Below, piece by piece: positions 58,391-64,000 of a stretch of 64,000 bases of DNA; position 1 is the stretch's first letter; each line of letters opens with the position of its first letter. The position numbers and the translations under genes were made by a program. Source of the stretch: Camellia lanceoleosa (Eukaryota; Streptophyta; Magnoliopsida; Ericales; Theaceae). The DNA lies in the NCBI GenBank assembly GCA_025200525.1, contig JANUSC010000052.1, positions 248,001-312,000 of the forward strand, written 5' to 3'. The notes below the pieces were generated by a model, which worked only from the letters and a program-made list of their open reading frames with translations, did no database searches and was not told the DNA's origin.

Positions 58391-59670
58391 GAAGGCCCAA
58401 AAAGAAAAGAAAAAGACCCAATACTTATATTTTGAAAGAAAGGCCCATGCACAGAAAAAACAAAGGTCATACTTGTAAGCTTATCCATGATATCACTATA
58501 AATTTTTTAAAAAAAAAAACTCCCATCAATATGGTGAGACAGAAAGATTGAAATATTTTAATTGTAATGAAATTTAAGCAAAAATTTATTGACTGTAATG
58601 GTTAGGTGTGGTGGGTAATTTGCAAGGCCAACAAAGAATTATTCAACCTGTTTGATTTTTTTTTTTTTTTTTTTTTTTTTGGGGGGGGGGGGGGGCTATT
58701 TGGATTATTATAATCAGGTATATTATTCTACAATTTTAGAATTTAGTATATTTTAATTGTAATACAATTTTTTTTTTATTTTTTTGTGTGTGGGTAGATT
58801 GGTTAGACTTGTTTGTGAATATTTTTAAAATTAAAATATGTCTAATAGACAATTTGAATATGGGTATTCCAAAAAAGAAAGTAGAAAATTAATCCACACT
58901 TGAAAAGAATTGAAGAAAAATTTTGTTACAAACACAAAAAAAGATACAATAAAAAATTTAAATGAATATGATATAAAAATTATAAATATTTAATATCAAT
59001 AAACCTTACTTAGTTACAAAAATAAATAAATAAATAAAAGGGTTGGGCCACCCCCGGATAGATAGTATAGATAGATAGGTCATATGCCCATCAAATAATG
59101 TCTTTTGTCATTTCCTTTTATTTTAATTTTCAAAATTATATAATTATTAAGCCACCACAATTGTTTAAAAAATTCCGAAATATACCCATTGAATAATGTC
59201 TTGTCATTTTTGAAATTTTAAAATTATATAACAATTAAGCCTTTGGAAAAATTTCATGGGAGTTTTGAAAAATATTTACAAATAAGCAATAAATTTTATA
59301 AATATTAATAATTACAATTATAATTTTTTTCATTAATATATAATAATTTTATACAATTTCAATTGAATAGTAATTTTCCCTAAAAATTTTCAAAAGATAT
59401 AAAGGGTCTCACAGTACATTCAGCAGGACGCCATGGTAGGAGAGTGAAGGTTGCTGTTGATTTTTTTGAGTTTATTTTGATAATCCAAATCGTTTATATT
59501 ATAGATTTTATTAAGTATATCATCCATGTAAAATATTAAATTAATCGAATATTGATAATTATATGATCAAGTTTTAGTTATTTTTTAAAAATTATTAAAA
59601 TTATATTAACCGTTTATTTTTTAAAAACAAATGATTACACATGTCTAATGTATTTGATTTATTATATGAA
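58391..59670. other. AT-rich intergenic sequence
   Basis: No gene seen. It contains a run of 25 T followed directly by 15 G (58656-58695), a short (AAAT)n stretch near 59020 and (GATA)-like repeats near 59058. Confidence 0.55.
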
Positions 59671-59876
59671 CAATTTATTTGACAAACTTTACAATATCAA
59701 CAATTAGGATACACTGCGGACAAGCCGGCCTCAGAGCAGCCCAATTCCCATGCGGGGTCGTCCAAATCCTAAATACTCCAACAACCGCGCCTGCACAACT
59801 GGCAATCTCTCTATCTCTTTTTTCTCTCACCAACTCCTTGCGGAATCCACCTCGTCGTTTTTGTCTCCTACTCTAA

Positions 59877-59989
59877 ATGGCATTGGCAAGTTGTTTCCTG
59901 CTGCAGGCCTCACCAAGCATTGCTTTGAGACATCCGGCTTGCTTCAGATCACTCTCGTTTTCCTCTTCCTTCCGCAATTTCTCCCCCAA
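59877..59989 (+). CDS. Possible first coding exon with organelle-type transit peptide
   Basis: The surroundings (59700-60000) are markedly richer in G+C than their neighbours. The ATG at 59877 opens 37 codons plus two bases, ending at a good donor (CCCAA|GTAAGC, 59990). The peptide is rich in Ser, Ala, Arg and Phe with no acidic residue (M-A-L-A-S-C-F-L-L-Q ... F-R-S-L-S-F-S-S-S-F-R), as in chloroplast or mitochondrial targeting peptides. I cannot find exon 2 before 64000; the downstream DNA holds repeats and transposons, so this may be a gene with a long intron 1 or a stranded fragment. Product unknown. Confidence 0.4.
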
Positions 59990-60013
59990 GTAAGCGCCTA
60001 ATGCCTATCTCTG

Positions 60014-60036
60014 TTTCTTTCTTTCTTTCTTTCTTT
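60014..60036. repeat. (CTTT)n microsatellite
   Basis: About five CTTT units just after the possible exon. Confidence 0.85.
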
Positions 60037-60539
60037 TTTGGCTTCAATTTGTACGTCACACCCACACCCTGTGACAAGAAAAGATGAAAAATAAATAAAT
60101 AAATAATACAAGCTTGAAATTGAAACCTATGACTTAAATATGTAAGTGTTTAAAAAGGAGTTTATTTGCTTGATACATGGGTTTTTTTGGGATCTGGTCA
60201 ACTGGTTTAAATCGAGGGTTATTGTTTTTTTTTTTTTGATAAATTCTCTTTTAAGTGTTTTATTTCATTTAACTTATATTGTTTTTGAATATTACATTAA
60301 GTCTTGTTTAATGTAATATGTCATGTTTTTAATTTTTTGCACATGTTACTATTTTGAAACTAATACATAACAATAGTCTCTCATTTTATGGAAAAAAAAA
60401 TACCTCTCTTTTATTCTAAAGAGAATTTTTTTTTCTCCTTATTCCATGGAGAAAATCTCTCATTTATTCTAAAGAAAAAATGTCTCCCGCATTCCATAGA
60501 GAAAATCTCAAATTATGAATTTTGAACCTTTTTATAATT

Positions 60540-61390
60540 TGAAAATTTTAAAAATAACGCAACAAAAAATCTAAATGAAAATCAAAATGTAATGTGAATG
60601 TTTACAAAAAACAACAAACATCCAACTAACTTTTGAAAAAATAATACTAAACTACAATATGAATGTTCACAATAAACATCAAACATATAACTAACATTCA
60701 AAAAAATAAAATTCATAGCAAAATACAATGTGAATTTTCACAATTTATAATTAACATACAGCTAACTTTAAAAAAATAACTCATAACAATGTAAACATTT
60801 ACACTGCAATGTGAAAACATAAAACAAAATTGAAAAAAGTGAAAATCAACTACTTCAATTATTCAATGGTAACAAAAATAATTGTTCAACTAACACGCAT
60901 AGTAAACAACAAACATACAATTAACTTTTGAAAAAAAAAAAGAAACTTATATACCAAAATACAATGTGAATGTTCACAATTTACAATTAATATACAATTA
61001 GTTTCAAAAAAAAAAAAATAACTCATACCAATGTGAAAACACAATAAAATTGAAAAAAAATGAAAATCGACTATTTCAATTGTTCAATGGTAACAAAAAT
61101 GATTGTTCAAGCAACAAGCATAGTAAAAAAAAAAAGAAAAACAAAATACAACTAATTTTCGAAAAAATTAAAAAAAAAAAACAACTCATACCAAAATATA
61201 ATGTAAATGTTTAAAATTTACAATTAAAATATAGCTAACATTAGAAAAACTAAATTTATACCAATGTGAACATTCAAACTGCAACATGAAACAAAATTGA
61301 AAGGAAAAAAAAAGTGACTATTTTAATTGTTTAATGGTATCAAAAAATAATTGTTTAAACAACAAGTATAGTAACAAATAACCAATGATA
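60540..61390. repeat. AT-rich imperfect tandem repeat of about 220-245 bp
   Basis: The word TATTCAATGGTAAC and relatives recur near 60860, 61085 and 61330, each followed by ATTGTTCAA, ATACAATGTGAATGTTCACA and similar. About three to four copies. No coding signal. Confidence 0.7.
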
Positions 61391-62374
61391 TGTGAACATT
61401 CACATCTTACAAAATATATAATTATGTCCATATCTATATTCCAACACTTATTTCTCAGACTTTCAAACAATGTGAAATGTGAACATTCATACTGATTGAC
61501 AAAAAAATAGAAACAATGGCAGCAATAGAATTAGAAATCCAAAAAAAACTCAATCATTCTATAAAAAAAAAAAATACCCACATCCTCATCTTCATCATCA
61601 TCTTTATCATTATCACTATCATTAACAATCTATGCAATTTTACCATTCTATTAATTTAAATCAAACCAAACCCACCTTTGAAGAATATATTTGTAACAAA
61701 ATTGACTGGACCTAAACAGAGTTTCGACTTACAACAATGGAGAAACATAGAGTTTTGAACACGGAGCAACAATGGACGAATACAAAACTTAGAACACAAA
61801 GTGACAATGGAGGAATACAAAACTTCACCAACAATGGAGGAATATAATATTATTTCCACACCATATGTAAACTAGAGTTTCTAAACCCTACCAGATAGAG
61901 AGTTTCGAAACCTTAGCACAATGAAACAATACTATAAATGTGAATGAAACTAATCAAAAAGAAAAACGTAAATAATGGTAACTACCAAAATAGAGGTAGC
62001 AACAAAAAATGAAATATGTATATCATTTTTCTATGTAATACATATCAACAATAGACTTAAGGGTATAATAGTTCAACAAACAATATAAATCAAGAAAAAA
62101 GAACCTCATAGAATAAAAGTATAAATACATGGGACTAACTAGGTTATAAATTTTCTTGGTGGACTTATTGAGTTAGAACACCTCCAAATGAGATTTATCA
62201 ATTAAAAACCCTTAAATGAATTCCATTATTATTATTATTATTATTTTGCTCCTACTTCAATTGGGAATATCTCCATTTGTATGTCAATAGTTTTATTTTT
62301 TATTTTTTATATTTTAGATGATAAGAATTGACTCATTTCATTGTGCCCACGACACCCAAATTGCATGTCTTTGT
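61391..62374. other. AT-rich sequence, no gene recognised
   Basis: Contains a short repeat around GACAATGGAGGAATA (61741-61850) and an (ATT)n tract at 62224-62246. Confidence 0.5.
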
Positions 62375-62377
62375 ATC

Positions 62378-63350
62378 TAGAGCCAGATGCATGATTTTAG
62401 TTTTGAGGGTAATATAAAAAAAGAAGAAGTTATAATGAAGTGCAAAATGCAATATCAATTTTTATTAATAAAGAATGTATAAAATATCACAAAGCTAAGT
62501 TATTAAATATATTTATTCATTGTATATAATTACAAAAATATCATCACTAGGATATGTGATCAGATAACTTGCTATAAAATCATTATATATCTTGTTTTTA
62601 CCAATAATTGGCACAATTTAGAAATTGTTGACAACTTTTAAAATTTGGGATGCTTGAGGATTTCAATTCCTTAGTTTTGCAATTGAAATTTATTTATAAG
62701 TTCTCAAATATTTTCAATTTTGAAAGACTTATAACTATCGTTAGGATCAGAAACAAAGCTAAGAAACTAACTCCATCACATTCTCCCTAGTTTAATTCTT
62801 AAAAGACTAAATATGGAAAAGAGAGAATCAAAACAGAGAAACAAGAAGAAGGTGAAGAAAGGAAGCAAAGAAAATTTGAAATAAATATGGAAAAGATGAA
62901 AAAGAAACCAAAAATGAAGATTGAGTTGAAGATAGAACCAAAAAATAAAAAATCAACATCAAAACAAAAGAAAATAAGATGAAACAAGGGAGAATTGCAA
63001 CAGATAAGAAGAATAACATAGAGATAGAGAGAAAGAAGCACATAGAGGGTTGGAATGTAAAGATGACAACTTGAAAACGAAGGCTGAGTTGAAGATCCTA
63101 GTTGATGGAAGTGGTTTCACTAGTCTTTTGTTTTTTAAATATTCCCTCTAAATGATTTTTTCAAATGGGTAACTATGGATATTTGGCTACAGATATGAGG
63201 GAGGCGATTATTAAAATTTTCAATAAAATCTTGAGGTGGCAAACCTATATATAATTTAGGCATATTCTTAGCTAATATATTCAAGGAGTTTTTTCAAAAC
63301 TTTGGGGTGGCAGTCTCCCCTACCAGCCCCCCCTCGGTCCATCCTTGTTT
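62378..63350. mobile_element. Possible small non-autonomous DNA transposon
   Basis: The left side has AGAGCCAGATGCATGATTTT and the right side TGGGGTGGCAGTCTCCCC followed by CCCTCGGTCCATCCTTG, the kind of complementary 'GGAGCCAG ... CTGGCTCC' ends seen in many plant DNA transposons. The ends are degenerate and no target duplication was found. The interior is AT- and GA-rich without coding signal. Confidence 0.25.
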
Positions 63351-63502
63351 GTATCAAGAGGCAAAAACAAAAAGAGATGAGGGTTTGATGGTGCATAACG
63401 ATAATGATTGTTCTAAAACAGATAAAAAAAAAAAAAAAAAGTGTTTAAAGCAGAAGCAAAAAGCTTGGTGTGTTTGTTCCTCCTATGCACATGTGCTGTG
63501 AT

Positions 63503-63692
63503 GATTAGGTTGCTATTTTTATTGCCAATAATCCTATGCTTCATGAGCGCACGAAACATATTGAGGTGGACTGTCAATTTATTTGGAATTTAAAACTGTG
63601 AAAACAATTTCTGAAGTTGCGACTCCTTATATTTTGTTTGATGATCAATTAGGCAATATTTTCACTAAGCTATTAAGCTTGTCTGTCTTTTA
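63503..63692 (+). pseudogene. Ty1/copia RNase H, C-terminal remnant
   Basis: Reads A-I-F-I-A-N-N-P-M-L-H-E-R-T-K-H-I-E-V-D-C, the highly typical copia RNase H end, preceded by an in-frame TAG (63506-63508). In another frame T-P-Y-I-L-F-D-D-Q-L-G-N-I-F-T-K follows (63620-63676). Nothing else of the copia pol is present upstream, so this is a truncated element end. Confidence 0.85.
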
Positions 63693-63739
63693 AGCATTTA
63701 TCTATCAAGGTGTACACGTTTGATTTGTATGTGCTAGCT

Positions 63740-63844
63740 TGATGGGGAGTGTTAGAATAGTTATGTGTCTTTTATTATTTTGTATTGAGGGTACTCATGT
63801 CATATTGCTACATTATGGTTTTAATATAAATATGTAGTAAGGTA
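63740..63844 (+). repeat. Copia polypurine tract and start of 3' LTR
   Basis: GATGGGGAG directly followed by TGTTAGAATAG at 63750, a standard copia arrangement. The LTR is followed through the TATAAATA-like stretch near 63822, after which a SINE begins. Confidence 0.65.
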
Positions 63845-64000
63845 ACCCCAAGAGGTTGGTCTAGTGGCAAGGCCTTGAGTTTTGGAGGTGTGCTCCTTCA
63901 AAAGTTTAGGGATCGAAACCTCTTAGGTGCTAATAATTACTTGGGGCCATCGGACTCGGGGAAAAACCCTTGGGCCCCGTTTGTTTTCAGAAGTAGCATG
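63845..64000 (+). mobile_element. tRNA-derived SINE (partial, runs off the window)
   Basis: A-box-like TGGTCTAGTGG at 63857-63867 and B-box-like GGATCGAAACC at 63910-63920, spaced as in RNA polymerase III promoters, followed by TTGGGGCCATCGGACTCGGG, typical of plant SINE bodies. It may have inserted into the copia LTR. Confidence 0.7.

Noticed and set aside
62799..63043. Membrane-protein-like minus-strand ORF
   Set aside because: Low-complexity translation of an A/G-rich tract inside a probable small transposon.
63845..64000. Functional tRNA gene
   Set aside because: A- and B-box-like words are present but no cloverleaf or anticodon arm could be formed; a SINE body follows.

Overview
This is repeat-dense plant nuclear DNA, most likely from a eudicot. 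Evidence: plant-type Ty3/gypsy elements of the Tat/Ogre kind, a MULE carrying a SUMO-protease-like gene, a Ty1/copia remnant, a tRNA-derived SINE, spliceosomal introns, teloboxes, and no bacterial gene organisation. Almost everything is transposon, much of it nested. The only candidate host gene is a possible first exon near 59.9 kb.

Layout. (1) Bases 1-410 and 24432-31002 are one old plus-strand Tat-type gypsy element: RNase H end, integrase, an antisense accessory gene (26900-29289) and a probable 3' LTR. Its pol is split by a 3.97-kb solo LTR (411-3036 + 23078-24426; target duplication GTAGT). (2) That solo LTR is split by element A (3037-23072, minus strand, 20.0 kb, LTRs of 3919 and 3915 bp, duplication GGTGG). 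(3) About 31.9-58.1 kb is a decayed MULE with a ULP-like peptidase pseudogene (plus) and a mudrA-type transposase pseudogene (minus). The transposase is split at its second catalytic-Asp motif by element B (36765-55634, plus strand, 18.9 kb, LTRs of 3753 and 3748 bp, duplication CATGC). (4) 58.4-64 kb is AT-rich DNA with a possible transit-peptide exon, an AT-rich tandem repeat, a possible small DNA transposon, a copia 3' end and a SINE.

Elements A and B share one plan: long LTRs with TGTAGAC...GTCTACA ends, an Ogre-like primer-binding site, a reduced Gag with a C-x2-H-x4-H-x4-C zinc motif, a purine-rich block, no protease, RT, RNase H or integrase, and then, in antisense, a six-exon gene for a plant mobile domain (PMD) protein. 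Upstream of that gene lie a promoter built from the same palindromes as the LTR U3, a telobox palindrome, and a dense tandem array (about 16 ACGCGT cores in A, about 35 CACGTG G-boxes in B). Introns of a gene antisense to the element are not removed from the genomic RNA, so the gene can be copied intact. Both PMD copies are now broken, at different places, so their common ancestor probably carried a working gene. Host PMD proteins (MAIN/MAIL1) act in transposon silencing, so these elements are candidates for a non-autonomous retrotransposon lineage that carried its own regulated chromatin-related gene. That function is inference.
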